In this document: in pieces, positions 1-9,121 of the stretch | How positions within the stretch are numbered: the first letter of the stretch is position 1 | Layout of the letters: every line of letters starts with the position of its first letter | From: an uncultured Hellea sp. | GTDB taxonomy: Bacteria; Pseudomonadota; Alphaproteobacteria; Caulobacterales; Maricaulaceae | NCBI GenBank assembly: GCA_905477785.1 | Contig: CAJQGR010000028.1 | Coordinates: 1 to 35,122, forward strand | DNA length: 35,122 nt | Direction: 5' to 3' | Position numbers and translations under genes: made by a program | The notes under the pieces: model-generated | What the model was told of the DNA's origin: nothing | Databases searched by the model: none | The model's input: the letters and a program-made list of their open reading frames with translations, nothing else

Positions 1-734
1 AAACATTATATAAATGCCCCTGCCCCGTTAACTGGGCATCAGATATAAGAGAAATACCCTATATGCCCGCCATAATTCTTGGTAACGAATTTTTGGATTG
101 CTTACCTATAAAACAATTCATACAAACGAACAAAAAATTAGGTTTAAAAGGCTGGAGGGAAAGATTAGTAACTATAAAGAACAATAAATTAGTATTTGGA
201 ATATCGCCTATTGAATTACCCGAATGGCAAAAAAAAGATTTTCCAACTTCGCATTATAAGGCAGACCAAAATGATCTATTAGAGTTATGCCCTGCTTACT
301 CTCAAATAATAGATCAATTAAAAAAAAGATCCTTAAAAAATAATATTAGAGCTTTATTTATTGATTATGGAGATACATACACAGATTTTGGCGATACACT
401 ACAATCATTAAAAGCACATAAAAAAATGGATGTTTTTTCTGATTTAGGAAAATCTGATTTAACTACGAGAGTGAACTTTGGGTATTTAACTGATCTTTCA
501 GTAGCCAATAATTTACCTGTTACCGAAGTAATAACACAGGGAGACTTTTTAAATAACATGGGAATTAAAGTTAGAGCAAAAAATCTTTTAAAGGCAAAAC
601 CAGAAGCGAAAAACAAAATTTTACGTCAGCTCAATAAACTGACCTCAAAGAATGAAATGGGTGAATTATTTAAAGTAATATGTTTTCAATCAAAAAAACT
701 TGAATTACCATTAGGCTTTGAAAGCATACGATGA
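1..734 (+). CDS. MidA/NDUFAF7-type class I SAM-dependent methyltransferase (DUF185), 5' end cut by window edge
   Basis: The frame is open from base 3 with no start inside the window, so this is the C-terminal two thirds of a protein that is usually about 350-370 residues in this family. Visible family features are a 'W...IP.MPAIILGNEFLDCLP' stretch near bases 33-110 (the conserved region where relatives read ANEFFDALP), an 'FIDYG' motif, and the C-terminal 'EMGELFKVI...GFES' signature. The mitochondrial homologue NDUFAF7 methylates an arginine of a complex I subunit; the bacterial substrate is not established. The stop overlaps the pgeF start as ATGA (731-734), so the two are probably translationally coupled. 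A Met codon at 63 is internal to the family alignment and is not taken as the start. Confidence 0.88.
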   Translation, partial: TLYKCPCPVNWASDIREIPYMPAIILGNEFLDCLPIKQFIQTNKKLGLKGWRERLVTIKNNKLVFGISPIELPEWQKKDFPTSHYKADQNDLLELCPAYSQIIDQLKKRSLKNNIRALFIDYGDTYTDFGDTLQSLKAHKKMDVFSDLGKSDLTTRVNFGYLTDLSVANNLPVTEVITQGDFLNNMGIKVRAKNLLKAKPEAKNKILRQLNKLTSKNEMGELFKVICFQSKKLELPLGFESIR

Positions 735-1501
735 CAGTACCCTTTAAGACTCATGAATTACTTGATGGTGCAAACGTATCTCATGGTTTTTTTGGGAGAG
801 TTGGGGGTGTATCGACTAATCAATACGAAAGCCTAAATGTAGGATTTGGTTCAAATGATAAATATAATCACGTTTTAAAAAATAGAGAGATAGTTTCATC
901 TGTTTTAAGTCAAAAAGGTGTAAAAATCGTAAGTCTTACCCAGATACATAGCGCCAAAATAGTGACAGTTACTCAAAACAAAACTTATCAAGACCATAAA
1001 GCTGATGGAATTGTTACCAATACTCCAAATTTAGCTATATCAATCATGTCAGCAGATTGTGGACCTATTCTATTCAGCGATCAAAATGCTAATATAATTG
1101 GCTGTTGCCATGCTGGTTGGCGAGGTGCATTTTCAGGCGTAATATCAAATACAATCAAAGCTATGGAAAAGATAGGAGCTAATAAAAGAAATATAAATGC
1201 AGTTCTAGGGCCATGTATTAGTCTGAATAATTATGAGGTAGGTATTGAGTTTTACGATAAGTTCATAAAGAAAAATAAATCAAATCTCATTTTTTTTAAA
1301 AAACAAAAAAATGGAAAAATTTATTTTGATTTAAAAAAATACATACTTGAGAATCTACAGTCAAATAACCTAAATCAAATAGATTTAATTCCAGATTGCA
1401 CATATGAATTATCAGACAAATATTTTAGCTATAGATATAATACACATAATGGAATTAAGGACTATGGAAGGAATATTTCTTCTATAATGCTTAACTCTTG
1501 A
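731..1501 (+). CDS. pgeF: Peptidoglycan editing factor PgeF (laccase domain / YfiH family)
   Basis: A 256-residue protein matching the full length of the COG1496/YfiH family. The metal-site residues are present: H73 in 'TQIHSA', C110 in 'SADCGP' and H127 in 'CCHAGWRG', followed by 'LGPCI'. In E. coli PgeF removes muropeptide precursors with a wrong L-Ser in place of L-Ala; the homologous human FAMIN/LACC1 is a purine-nucleoside enzyme, so the cytoplasmic activity may be broader than editing. The ATG overlaps the upstream methyltransferase stop by 4 bases. This midA-pgeF pairing is common in alphaproteobacteria. Confidence 0.93.
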   Translation: MTVPFKTHELLDGANVSHGFFGRVGGVSTNQYESLNVGFGSNDKYNHVLKNREIVSSVLSQKGVKIVSLTQIHSAKIVTVTQNKTYQDHKADGIVTNTPNLAISIMSADCGPILFSDQNANIIGCCHAGWRGAFSGVISNTIKAMEKIGANKRNINAVLGPCISLNNYEVGIEFYDKFIKKNKSNLIFFKKQKNGKIYFDLKKYILENLQSNNLNQIDLIPDCTYELSDKYFSYRYNTHNGIKDYGRNISSIMLNS

Positions 1502-1562
1502 TTTACTTTCTTAATTTTGCGCCTTAAGTGATAACTAAAATTAATAATGAAAGATAATTATT

Positions 1563-2504
1563 ATGAAGCTCATTAGTGGTACTGCAAATGAACCTTTAGC
1601 ATCAAGTATAGCAGATGTGCTTGATGTCCCATTAACTCATATAGATATCGAAAGATTTAGAGACCAAGAAATTTTTGCAAAAATTAATGAAAATGTCAGA
1701 GGAGAAGATATATTTCTTATACAACCTACTTCTGCACCCGCAAATGATCACCTCATGGAACTCTTAATCCTTATTGATGCGCTAGTACGCGCTTCAGCAA
1801 AAAGAATAACTGCTGTTATACCTTATTATGGTTATGCACGACAAGATAGGAAAACAGGCGGTAGAACTCCAATATCAGCAAAATTGGTAGCCAATTTAAT
1901 ATCAAAAGCAGGTGCACATAGAGTTTTAACAGCTGACCTACATGCAGGTCAAATTCAAGGATTTTTTGACATCCCAACGGATAATTTATTTGGTCAGCCT
2001 GTTTTTGTTGATGATATTAGAGATAAATTCTCTAAAGCCGATAGAAAAAATTTATTATTTGTTTCTCCGGATACTGGAGGTGTTGTTAGAACTAGATCTA
2101 TCGCCAAACAATTTGATGCCGATATAGCAATAGTTGATAAAAGGAGACCAAAAGCTGGTGAGTCTGAAGTTATGAATATTATAGGCGATGTAGCGGGTAG
2201 AACCTGTATATTATACGATGATATAATCGACTCTGGTGGAACTCTATGTAATGCTGCAAAAGCTCTTAAAGACCACGGGGCAAATTCAGTATCAGCATAC
2301 ATTACACATGGCGTACTTAGCGACCCTGCCGTAGAAAGAATCAACAAATCTCAGCTAACAGAATTGGTAATAACAAATTCTATTGCACAGCCTAAAAAAG
2401 TAAAAGATTGTGAAAGAATTAGAGAAGTTTCAATAGCTACTCTTTTAGGAGAAGCTATACGACGCATCGCTAATGATGAGTCTGTTTCTAAGCTATTTGA
2501 ATGA
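1563..2504 (+). CDS. prs: Ribose-phosphate pyrophosphokinase
   Basis: A 313-residue protein, the usual length for class I PRPP synthases. It makes 5-phosphoribosyl 1-pyrophosphate from ribose 5-phosphate and ATP for purine, pyrimidine, NAD, His and Trp synthesis in the cytosol. Seen: the N-terminal '[16 protein letters not shown]' region, '[10 protein letters not shown]' (ATP-binding loop), '[11 protein letters not shown]' with the metal-binding His, and the PRPP-binding loop '[11 protein letters not shown]'. The ATG at 1563 is preceded by a GAAAGA element about 10 bases upstream. The gene lies 61 bases after pgeF, far enough for its own promoter. Product is certain; operon membership is not. 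Confidence 0.97.
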   Translation: MKLISGTANEPLASSIADVLDVPLTHIDIERFRDQEIFAKINENVRGEDIFLIQPTSAPANDHLMELLILIDALVRASAKRITAVIPYYGYARQDRKTGGRTPISAKLVANLISKAGAHRVLTADLHAGQIQGFFDIPTDNLFGQPVFVDDIRDKFSKADRKNLLFVSPDTGGVVRTRSIAKQFDADIAIVDKRRPKAGESEVMNIIGDVAGRTCILYDDIIDSGGTLCNAAKALKDHGANSVSAYITHGVLSDPAVERINKSQLTELVITNSIAQPKKVKDCERIREVSIATLLGEAIRRIANDESVSKLFE

Positions 2505-2529
2505 TCTTATGAAAGAATATATCATTTTA

Positions 2530-2554
2530 ATCTGCGCAATAAAACTACGCAGAT
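2530..2554. terminator. Possible hairpin between convergent prs and POT transporter
   Basis: Perfect 7-bp inverted repeat ATCTGCG / CGCAGAT (2530-2536 and 2548-2554) with an 11-base loop, placed between the convergent ends of prs (2504) and the peptide transporter (2597). Neither side carries a clean U-tract: the plus side continues CAAATATTTAG and the minus side TAAAATGAT. It may be a weak two-way terminator or an mRNA-end hairpin; assignment rests on position and stem only. Confidence 0.35.
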
Positions 2555-2596
2555 CAAATATTTAGATAAATCTTATGCAAACTACCTTTAGAAAAA

Positions 2597-4144
2597 TCAT
2601 GCATCATCTGAACTGATTGTATCGAGATGCATCATTTTCTTTATCAATGGAGAAATTAAGATAAGTGCAACACCAACACCTACAGCAAGTTTTCCAACAC
2701 TTGAATAAACTAGAACTACCTGATCTGCACCGCCGCCATCAGCAGTCGTCAATTTAGCAATTTGGGCAGCGGCAAAATTGCCAAATCCAGAAGCTAAGAA
2801 CCACGCTCCCATTATTAAACCCACCATTTTAGGAACAGATAGCCTTGTCATTGCAGATAAGCCTACTGGCGACAAACACAACTCTCCTGTGGTATGCAAA
2901 AGATAAATTAAGAAAATGAAGATTACTGGCGTCATTTCAGAACCAGCAGCATTCGCTCCCCAAACTAGAACGAGAAACCCTAAACCAAGCTGAATTATTC
3001 CCAAACCAAATTTAGCTGGAGCTGACGGGTCTAAATTTCTTTTTCCAAGCCAAACCCAAAGAGCAGCAAATAAAGGACCTAGAAGAACTATGTACATAGC
3101 ATTTAGAGACTGAAAAACAGAAGTTTTAATCTCTTGACCAAAAATTGTTCTATCAACAGAACGGTCTGTAAATAATGAAAGTGATGACCCTGCCTGTTCA
3201 AATAATGCCCAAAAAAGAACTTGTACTGAAATCAATATTAATGCGGCGAATATTCTATTCCTTGGATGAGGGGGTAATGTTAATACTGAAGAAATTATTA
3301 TATATAGATATACTATAGCAAATGTCGAATAAAGAACCAGCTTTACAGCCCCCTCATCTCTAATTAAGAACCAAAGTACGCCAACACCAACAAAAGTTAA
3401 AATATAAATAAACCATTCAGTGGATATTCCTATAAATCTTTTAACTGCAAGAGCTGAAGGATTAGGTGGTTCACCAGCACCTTCTAAAAGTGGCTTACCC
3501 CAAGCAAATGCAATCAAACCTAAGAGCATTCCTAAACCTGCGAGTCCGAAACCATATTTCCATCCATATGTTTCGCCCAAATAGCCAGCTATTAATGCAC
3601 CCCCAAATGCACCAAGGTTTATACCAACATAAAAGATTGTGAATGCACCGTCACGGCGTTCATCTGTTTTTTCATATAGAGCACCAACAATGGCTGATAT
3701 ATTTGCTTTTAAAAAGCCTACCCCAGCAATAATGAGGGCAAGAGAAAGATAAAATACATTCATGATAGAGTCACTACGCTCACTAGCAACTTTAACAGGC
3801 TCACCCTCTATTGCCATACCTAAATGACCCAAAACGAGTAGTACTGCTCCAAACAAAACTGCTTTCCTTTGACCCAAATACTTATCAGCCAAAACACCGC
3901 CTATTACAGGTGTTACATATACCAATGTCGTATAAGCACCATAAATTCCATAAGCTTGACCATCTGTAAATAAGAAGTGCTTTGTTAAATATAATATCAA
4001 CAGCGCTCGCATGCCATAATATGAAAATCTCTCCCACATTTCAGCAAAGAAGAGAATATAAAGCCCTTTAGGATGACTTCTCATCTGAAAAAGGCACATT
4101 GCAACCCCGATAACAGCTATTGCACTAAGTATTATGTAAAACAT
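2597..4144 (-). CDS. POT/PTR2-family proton-coupled oligopeptide transporter
   Basis: A 515-residue, very hydrophobic inner-membrane protein with the POT family signatures: 'EMWERFSYYGMRALL' (the ExxERFxYY proton-coupling motif) in the first helices and 'FYVGINLGAFGGALI' (FYxxINxG) near the middle, then a 'GELCLSPVGLS' segment in the C-terminal half. Family members import di- and tripeptides with protons. The start is well supported: AGGGGA lies about 5 bases before the ATG. It follows gshA on the same strand after a 113-base gap that contains four GTTAC/GTAAC elements, so it may have its own promoter. Substrate range cannot be read from the sequence. Confidence 0.92.
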   Translation of the reverse strand: MFYIILSAIAVIGVAMCLFQMRSHPKGLYILFFAEMWERFSYYGMRALLILYLTKHFLFTDGQAYGIYGAYTTLVYVTPVIGGVLADKYLGQRKAVLFGAVLLVLGHLGMAIEGEPVKVASERSDSIMNVFYLSLALIIAGVGFLKANISAIVGALYEKTDERRDGAFTIFYVGINLGAFGGALIAGYLGETYGWKYGFGLAGLGMLLGLIAFAWGKPLLEGAGEPPNPSALAVKRFIGISTEWFIYILTFVGVGVLWFLIRDEGAVKLVLYSTFAIVYLYIIISSVLTLPPHPRNRIFAALILISVQVLFWALFEQAGSSLSLFTDRSVDRTIFGQEIKTSVFQSLNAMYIVLLGPLFAALWVWLGKRNLDPSAPAKFGLGIIQLGLGFLVLVWGANAAGSEMTPVIFIFLIYLLHTTGELCLSPVGLSAMTRLSVPKMVGLIMGAWFLASGFGNFAAAQIAKLTTADGGGADQVVLVYSSVGKLAVGVGVALILISPLIKKMMHLDTISSDDA

Positions 4145-4160
4145 TCTTTTCCCCTAAAAA

Positions 4161-4209
4161 GGTTACAGTTCAAAGTAACTGAGAGTCAGTAACAAAAATA
4201 TTTGGTTAC
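4161..4209. promoter_or_regulatory. Cluster of four GTTAC/GTAAC half-sites upstream of the peptide transporter
   Basis: GGTTAC (4161-4166), GTAAC (4175-4179), GTAAC (4189-4193) and GGTTAC (4204-4209) form two inverted pairs in under 50 bases, just upstream of the POT transporter start. The arrangement could be an operator or an mRNA hairpin, but 5-base elements in AT-rich DNA can recur by chance. Confidence 0.22.
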
Positions 4210-4257
4210 AACAAGTTGTATTAATTAAACAATTAAAATCTTTAAAAATTAATTTAT

Positions 4258-5604
4258 TTAATAACGACACTCGTTGTAGATATTCATAACATCCTTATCC
4301 CAATCATTGTTATATTTATGAATTAATTTATCCGCATTGGTCTTGCCAGTTTTAGTAAACTCATAAAGTTTTTGAAGGAATATACTTTCATTATCTCCGT
4401 GACCATTAATTCTTGATCTAGCATTAAGGCCAAATCTAGACATATTTAGACATTCATTAACAAGCTCAATAATTGGCTTACCTCTGAACTGAGTCTGCAA
4501 ACCAGTAAGCGGAACCTCGCATCTTAATTGATTTCGTTCTTGTGAAGTCCAATCTTTAATTAAATCCCATGCAGCTTCTAAAGAGCTGTTGTTATATAAT
4601 AATCCCACCCAAAAAGCAGGCATAGCGCAAAGTTCACTCCAAGGACCGGTATCACTACCACGCATTTCTAAAAAAGTTTTTAAACGAACTTCGGGAAAAA
4701 TTGTCGACAAATGATCATCAAAATCAGATAGAGAAGGCTTTTCTGAAGGAAGCTCTTCCAAATTTCCCTTTATAAAGTCTTTAAAGGAACTCCCAGAAAC
4801 ATCTATATAATTTCCACCTCTATTAATAAAATACATTGGAACATCTAAAGCATAGTCAACATATTGTTCAAAACCAAACCCCTCATCAAAGACGAATGGC
4901 AACATTCCAGTTCGATCATTATCAGTATCAAGCCACACACGTGAACGATAGGACTTATATCCATTTAATTTACCATTAGTGAATGGTGAGTTGGCAAATA
5001 AGGCTGTTGCAAAAGGTTGGAGGGCAAGGCTAACCCTAAATTTTTTAACCATATCTGACTCAGAAGAAAAATCTAAGTTCGTTTGAACAGTACACGTCCT
5101 AAACATCATTTCTCGCCCTAAAGTGCCAACTTTTTGCATGTACTCACGCATAATTTTATATCGCCCTTTGGGCATAATAGGCACATCCTCAAGACGTGTA
5201 TCTGGTCTAAAGCCTAATGAAATAAAACCTATATCAATTTCGTCTGCAACTTCTTTAACCTCTTTTAAATGCCTAGACACTTCAGAACAAGTTTGATGAA
5301 CATTTTCAAGAGGAGCACCTGATAGCTCTAATTGTCCACCAGGCTCGAGGGATATAGATGCACCATTTCTTTTTAATGCAATAATGTTTCCATCTTCAAA
5401 AATAGGCTCCCAATTAAACCGTTGGAGTTTATTCAAAATGGGTTCAATGCCCCCTCGATACTCTAGTGGTTTGAGCGTGCTTGTGTAGAAACCTATTTTC
5501 TCATGCTCTGTGCCTATACGCCATTCAGACAATGGCTTGCAACCAGAAGCAAGATGATCAATCATCTGAGATTTATTTTCAATTATACTTTTTTTTCTGA
5601 TCAT
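4258..5604 (-). CDS. gshA: Glutamate-cysteine ligase, alphaproteobacterial/plant type (GCS2)
   Basis: A 448-residue protein, matching the roughly 450-residue ligases of alphaproteobacteria and plant chloroplasts. It joins glutamate and cysteine, the first committed step of glutathione synthesis in the cytosol. Seen: 'RIGTEHEKIGF' (residues 29-39), 'LEPGGQLELSGAPL' with the Glu/Gln residues of the active site, 'CTVQTNLDFSSE', and 'EMRGSDTGPW'. In many alphaproteobacteria gshA directly follows rsmE on the strand opposite ubiA. Here the same strand order holds, but a monooxygenase gene sits between them. No obvious strong Shine-Dalgarno precedes the ATG. Confidence 0.95.
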   Translation of the reverse strand: MIRKKSIIENKSQMIDHLASGCKPLSEWRIGTEHEKIGFYTSTLKPLEYRGGIEPILNKLQRFNWEPIFEDGNIIALKRNGASISLEPGGQLELSGAPLENVHQTCSEVSRHLKEVKEVADEIDIGFISLGFRPDTRLEDVPIMPKGRYKIMREYMQKVGTLGREMMFRTCTVQTNLDFSSESDMVKKFRVSLALQPFATALFANSPFTNGKLNGYKSYRSRVWLDTDNDRTGMLPFVFDEGFGFEQYVDYALDVPMYFINRGGNYIDVSGSSFKDFIKGNLEELPSEKPSLSDFDDHLSTIFPEVRLKTFLEMRGSDTGPWSELCAMPAFWVGLLYNNSSLEAAWDLIKDWTSQERNQLRCEVPLTGLQTQFRGKPIIELVNECLNMSRFGLNARSRINGHGDNESIFLQKLYEFTKTGKTNADKLIHKYNNDWDKDVMNIYNECRY

Positions 5605-5729
5605 AAAATCGTTTAGTATTCTACTCGCACGTGAGCAAGGTAATAAGTAATTAAAAAAGAGTTAAGTAAGGAGTTAATAACAAAAATTCCATACTAAAAA
5701 AATACTTTAACTATTAATCAAATAATGTT

Positions 5730-7184
5730 TCAATCAGAGAATATTAAATCGCCATCGTCTATTGGGTCTTGTGTAAGCAATTTTTTATCAATCTTATAAT
5801 CTTGCAAGTTAAGCCAAGGATGTCTGTCACCTTGATTAGGTAGTTTATCCATGACACGAAGAAAATACCCTGCTTGAAAGTTAATCCATGGGTATTTTTG
5901 CATTCTTACTTTCACTATAGGAACCACTTTTTTATATTCATTTATTTTCACATACTCGATAACTCTTAAAACAAATTCAGATATAAGATTAACCCTCAAC
6001 GTCCATGATGCGTTAGTATAACCAAATATTGAGAAATAATTTGGAATCCCAGAATACATTGTACCTTTATAACCGAAACAATCTGCAAGTTCTTGTTTTT
6101 TTCCATCAATGTAAATTTCACAACCCCCATTAATCAAAACTTCTAGGCCTGTAGCCGATACAATAATATCAGCATCAAGGTATTCACCCGACTTCAATGA
6201 TATACCACTCGCATCGAATTGATCTATTTCATCAGTGACTATACTTGCCTTACCATTCCTTATAGCAGAAAATATGTCTCCATCTGGCACCATACAAACT
6301 CTTTGATCCCAAGGGTTATATTTTGGATTAAAGTGCAAGTCGACAGGGTAATTAGTACCTAGTTCTTTAATTACTTTTTTACGAAACCAATTTCGAGATT
6401 TCTCGGGATTGTTACGAGCCTTTAAATAGAGGTATCTTGCAAGAAATATATTTTTAAAGCGGTTTACCTTAAACGCTAAATTCTTTGGCATAATAGATCT
6501 CACAATAATACCAATTCTATCAACTGAGGGAATAGAGGCGACATAACTTGGGGATCTTTGAAGCATTGTAACATGCTTGGCCTTTTTGGATAATTCAGGA
6601 ACTAGAGTGAATGCTGTTGCGCCTGAACCAATGACAATCATGTTTTTATTTTTATAATCTAAATCCTCAGGCCAATTTTGAGGATGAATAAACTTTCCTA
6701 AAAACTTTGATTGTCCTGAAAATGCAGGAGTATGGCCTTTATCATATCTATAATAACCTGTTGATGACACTATAAATTTAGTTTTAACAAATTCATTCAA
6801 TCCTGTTTTCAAATTTTTTAGAGTAATATGCCACAAGCATTCTTTGGTCGAATAATTGACAGAGGTAACCTCTGACATATATTTTATGAATTGCATTATA
6901 TCATACTCTTTGGCAACAGAGTGAATATAATCTCTAATGCTTTTACCATCTGCTAAGGTCTTATTACCTGTCCAAGGACGAAAATCATAACCAAGTGTTA
7001 ACATATCAGAGTCAGACCTGATCCCGGGGTATTTGAACAAATCCCATGTGCCCCCAATGCTGGCACGTGACTCAAATATAAGGATATTATCATTTGGAAA
7101 CTTAATTTTGTAACGACAAGCCGCTCCTACTCCTGATAAACCGGCTCCGATGACAACCATGTCGAATATTTTATTGTATGACAT
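5730..7184 (-). CDS. EthA-like FAD/NADPH-dependent Baeyer-Villiger monooxygenase
   Basis: A 484-residue class B flavoprotein monooxygenase. Seen: the FAD-binding 'GAGLSG' (13-18); 'ESRASIGGTWDLFKYPGIR', very close to what I recall of mycobacterial EthA; the type I Baeyer-Villiger fingerprint 'FLGKFIHPQNWP' (161-172, matching FxGxxxHxxxW[PD]); and the NADPH-binding 'GSGATA' (186-191). Length and the C-terminal 'GYTNASWTLR' region also match EthA-type enzymes (about 490 residues). Known relatives insert oxygen beside a ketone or oxidise sulfur in thioamides; the natural substrate here is unknown. It lies between rsmE and gshA, with 125- and about 155-base spacers, so it may be an inserted single-gene unit. 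There is no clear ribosome-binding site before the ATG. Confidence 0.9.
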   Translation of the reverse strand: MSYNKIFDMVVIGAGLSGVGAACRYKIKFPNDNILIFESRASIGGTWDLFKYPGIRSDSDMLTLGYDFRPWTGNKTLADGKSIRDYIHSVAKEYDIMQFIKYMSEVTSVNYSTKECLWHITLKNLKTGLNEFVKTKFIVSSTGYYRYDKGHTPAFSGQSKFLGKFIHPQNWPEDLDYKNKNMIVIGSGATAFTLVPELSKKAKHVTMLQRSPSYVASIPSVDRIGIIVRSIMPKNLAFKVNRFKNIFLARYLYLKARNNPEKSRNWFRKKVIKELGTNYPVDLHFNPKYNPWDQRVCMVPDGDIFSAIRNGKASIVTDEIDQFDASGISLKSGEYLDADIIVSATGLEVLINGGCEIYIDGKKQELADCFGYKGTMYSGIPNYFSIFGYTNASWTLRVNLISEFVLRVIEYVKINEYKKVVPIVKVRMQKYPWINFQAGYFLRVMDKLPNQGDRHPWLNLQDYKIDKKLLTQDPIDDGDLIFSD

Positions 7185-7338
7185 TATAAAATACTACCAG
7201 CATATAAATAACCAAAAAGACCAAGAGCATAAAAAAGAATTTGAAATACATTTTTATGTCTCCTTTGTTCAAAGTTTTGTATGTTATGACATCAAAAGTA
7301 TCAATAAATTAATAAGCAAGAATGATTATGAAAAAGCT

Positions 7339-8058
7339 CTAATTCCAATCACCGCTTATCGCTTGATAAAGAGTTAAAAGGCTCAAAGAGGCAGTATCTG
7401 AACGTAAGACTCTTGGCCCAAGGGAAATAGGCCTGGTAAAATTTTTACTCATTAAATAATTTCTTTCTACACTGGAAAATCCACCCTCAGGTCCTATTAA
7501 AATTCCAACAGGGGAACTTATATTTGCGATAACATCAACCGGTGATATCACAGCTTTTTTTTCGTCTGCAAAAAGTAGTACTCTATTATTATCCCAATCT
7601 CCTAATAGTTCCAACAAACTTTTTGGCTGCATAATTTCTGGGATATCAAGTCTTTGAGTTTGTTCAGCTGCTTGTACTGATTGATATTTTGCCTTTAAAA
7701 TATTGAAAGATGCACTCTGCGTATGTTCAGAAATAATCGGCTGAAAGGTTCTTACACCTAGCTCAGTTCCCTTTTCAATTATAAAAGACACTCGGTTTTT
7801 ACGAATGTTTGAAAAACAGAGCATTACGTCAGGCACAATAACTTGTTCTAATATTTTCTCCTCAATTAATAAATCAATGGATCGTTTTCCGCGGTAGTTA
7901 ATCGATGCCTTCCATTCTCCTGATATACCATTAAATACTGATACTTTATCATCATTATGTTTTCGGAGAACATTACCTAGGTAATTAAATTGATCCTTGT
8001 TAAGACGTATTATTGCACCCTTTTCAAGTTTACAGTTAATATACATTCTGGTTTGCAT
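7339..8058 (-). CDS. rsmE: 16S rRNA m3U1498 methyltransferase RsmE
   Basis: A SPOUT-class methyltransferase with an N-terminal PUA-like part and a C-terminal trefoil knot. The signatures are 'IEKGTELGVRTFQPI', 'LIGPEGGFSSVE' and 'LGPRVLRSDTAS'. It N3-methylates U1498 of 16S rRNA using SAM. I chose the ATG at 8058 (239 residues) because GGAG lies 8 bases upstream; an in-frame GTG at 8067 would add three residues but overlaps that site. It is divergent from ubiA across about 75 bases, so both promoters probably lie there, and it would be the first gene of the minus-strand run towards gshA. Confidence 0.95.
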   Translation of the reverse strand: MQTRMYINCKLEKGAIIRLNKDQFNYLGNVLRKHNDDKVSVFNGISGEWKASINYRGKRSIDLLIEEKILEQVIVPDVMLCFSNIRKNRVSFIIEKGTELGVRTFQPIISEHTQSASFNILKAKYQSVQAAEQTQRLDIPEIMQPKSLLELLGDWDNNRVLLFADEKKAVISPVDVIANISSPVGILIGPEGGFSSVERNYLMSKNFTRPISLGPRVLRSDTASLSLLTLYQAISGDWN

Positions 8059-8134
8059 ATATTTCACTCCAACGTATGGGGTTTATATTAAAAATATAAA
8101 TAGAAAAACATAATTTTTAATATAGTATTCTCTT

Positions 8135-9082
8135 ATGAATACAACATTGATAGATTCAAATTCAACACATTGGGTTAATAATACCCCTGCTAATATTAGA
8201 CCTTACCTTCAACTTTCTAGATTAGACCGGCCTATAGGGTACTGGCTTCTAACTCTACCGGGCTGGATGGCGTTAGCATTTTCCACATACCAGCACGGAA
8301 TACACCTATCGGATATAAAATGGGCAATTCTTATTCTAGTAGGTGCAGTGGCGATGCGCGGTGCTGGATGTACCTATAACGATATAATAGATCAGAATCT
8401 CGACATTCAAGTGGATAGGACTGCTTTAAGACCTTTACCATCTGGTGCTGTTTCGAATAAACAAGCCTGGATATGGGTAATCCTACAATGTATTATCGGT
8501 TTATTATGTTGGGCAATATTACCAAATATATCAAAAGTTATTGCTCTATTCTCTATCCCTCTAGTCATGGCATATCCATTTATGAAACGCATCACATGGT
8601 GGCCGCAAATTTGGTTAGGTTTAACCTTTAATTGGGCGGTTTTGGTTGCTTATTCTGCTAAGACTCTTACTCTTAATTTGCCAGTAATTTTATTTTATCT
8701 CGCTCTTGTTTTTTGGACGCTCGGTTATGATACCATTTACGCTTGCCAAGATCTTGAGGATGATATTAAGGTTGGAATCAAAAGTACCGCCAGGAAGTTT
8801 GGTAGAAGAGTTAAAACTGGGATTGGCACTAGTTACCTCATATCAGTATTTTTAATTTTTTTGTCTAAACTCCTTCAGGCCGACCAAATAAATGTATATG
8901 AAATATGCGTTATATTAGCTGGAATATTCCCATTTGCATTTCACCTAATTTACCAGGTTTTTGCTTTCAAACCTGCAGATAAAGAAAAGTCATTATTTAT
9001 CTTCAAATCTAATAAGTTTTCAGGGTTTTTGTTAATACTTCCATGGTTTTTGATGGGTTTATTTTCTGCCCATATTAATTAA
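8135..9082 (+). CDS. ubiA: 4-hydroxybenzoate polyprenyltransferase
   Basis: A 315-residue multi-pass inner-membrane prenyltransferase of ubiquinone synthesis. It attaches the polyprenyl tail to 4-hydroxybenzoate. Both Mg-diphosphate motifs are present: 'YNDIIDQNLDIQVDRT' (81-96) and 'YACQDLEDDIKVG'. The N-terminal 'SRLDRPIGYWLLTLPGW' is the conserved substrate-side helix of UbiA. It is divergent from rsmE, the usual alphaproteobacterial arrangement. It implies an aerobic, ubiquinone-based respiratory chain. Confidence 0.96.
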   Translation: MNTTLIDSNSTHWVNNTPANIRPYLQLSRLDRPIGYWLLTLPGWMALAFSTYQHGIHLSDIKWAILILVGAVAMRGAGCTYNDIIDQNLDIQVDRTALRPLPSGAVSNKQAWIWVILQCIIGLLCWAILPNISKVIALFSIPLVMAYPFMKRITWWPQIWLGLTFNWAVLVAYSAKTLTLNLPVILFYLALVFWTLGYDTIYACQDLEDDIKVGIKSTARKFGRRVKTGIGTSYLISVFLIFLSKLLQADQINVYEICVILAGIFPFAFHLIYQVFAFKPADKEKSLFIFKSNKFSGFLLILPWFLMGLFSAHIN

Positions 9083-9121
9083 TTTATAGAACTTTTTATT
9101 GTTACAAAACGTAATATAAAT

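Noticed and set aside
7150-7377. 75-codon plus-strand frame between rsmE and the monooxygenase
   Set aside because: It overlaps the start of one gene and the end of the other in antisense; composition is Lys/Ile/Asn-rich as expected for AT-rich non-coding DNA.
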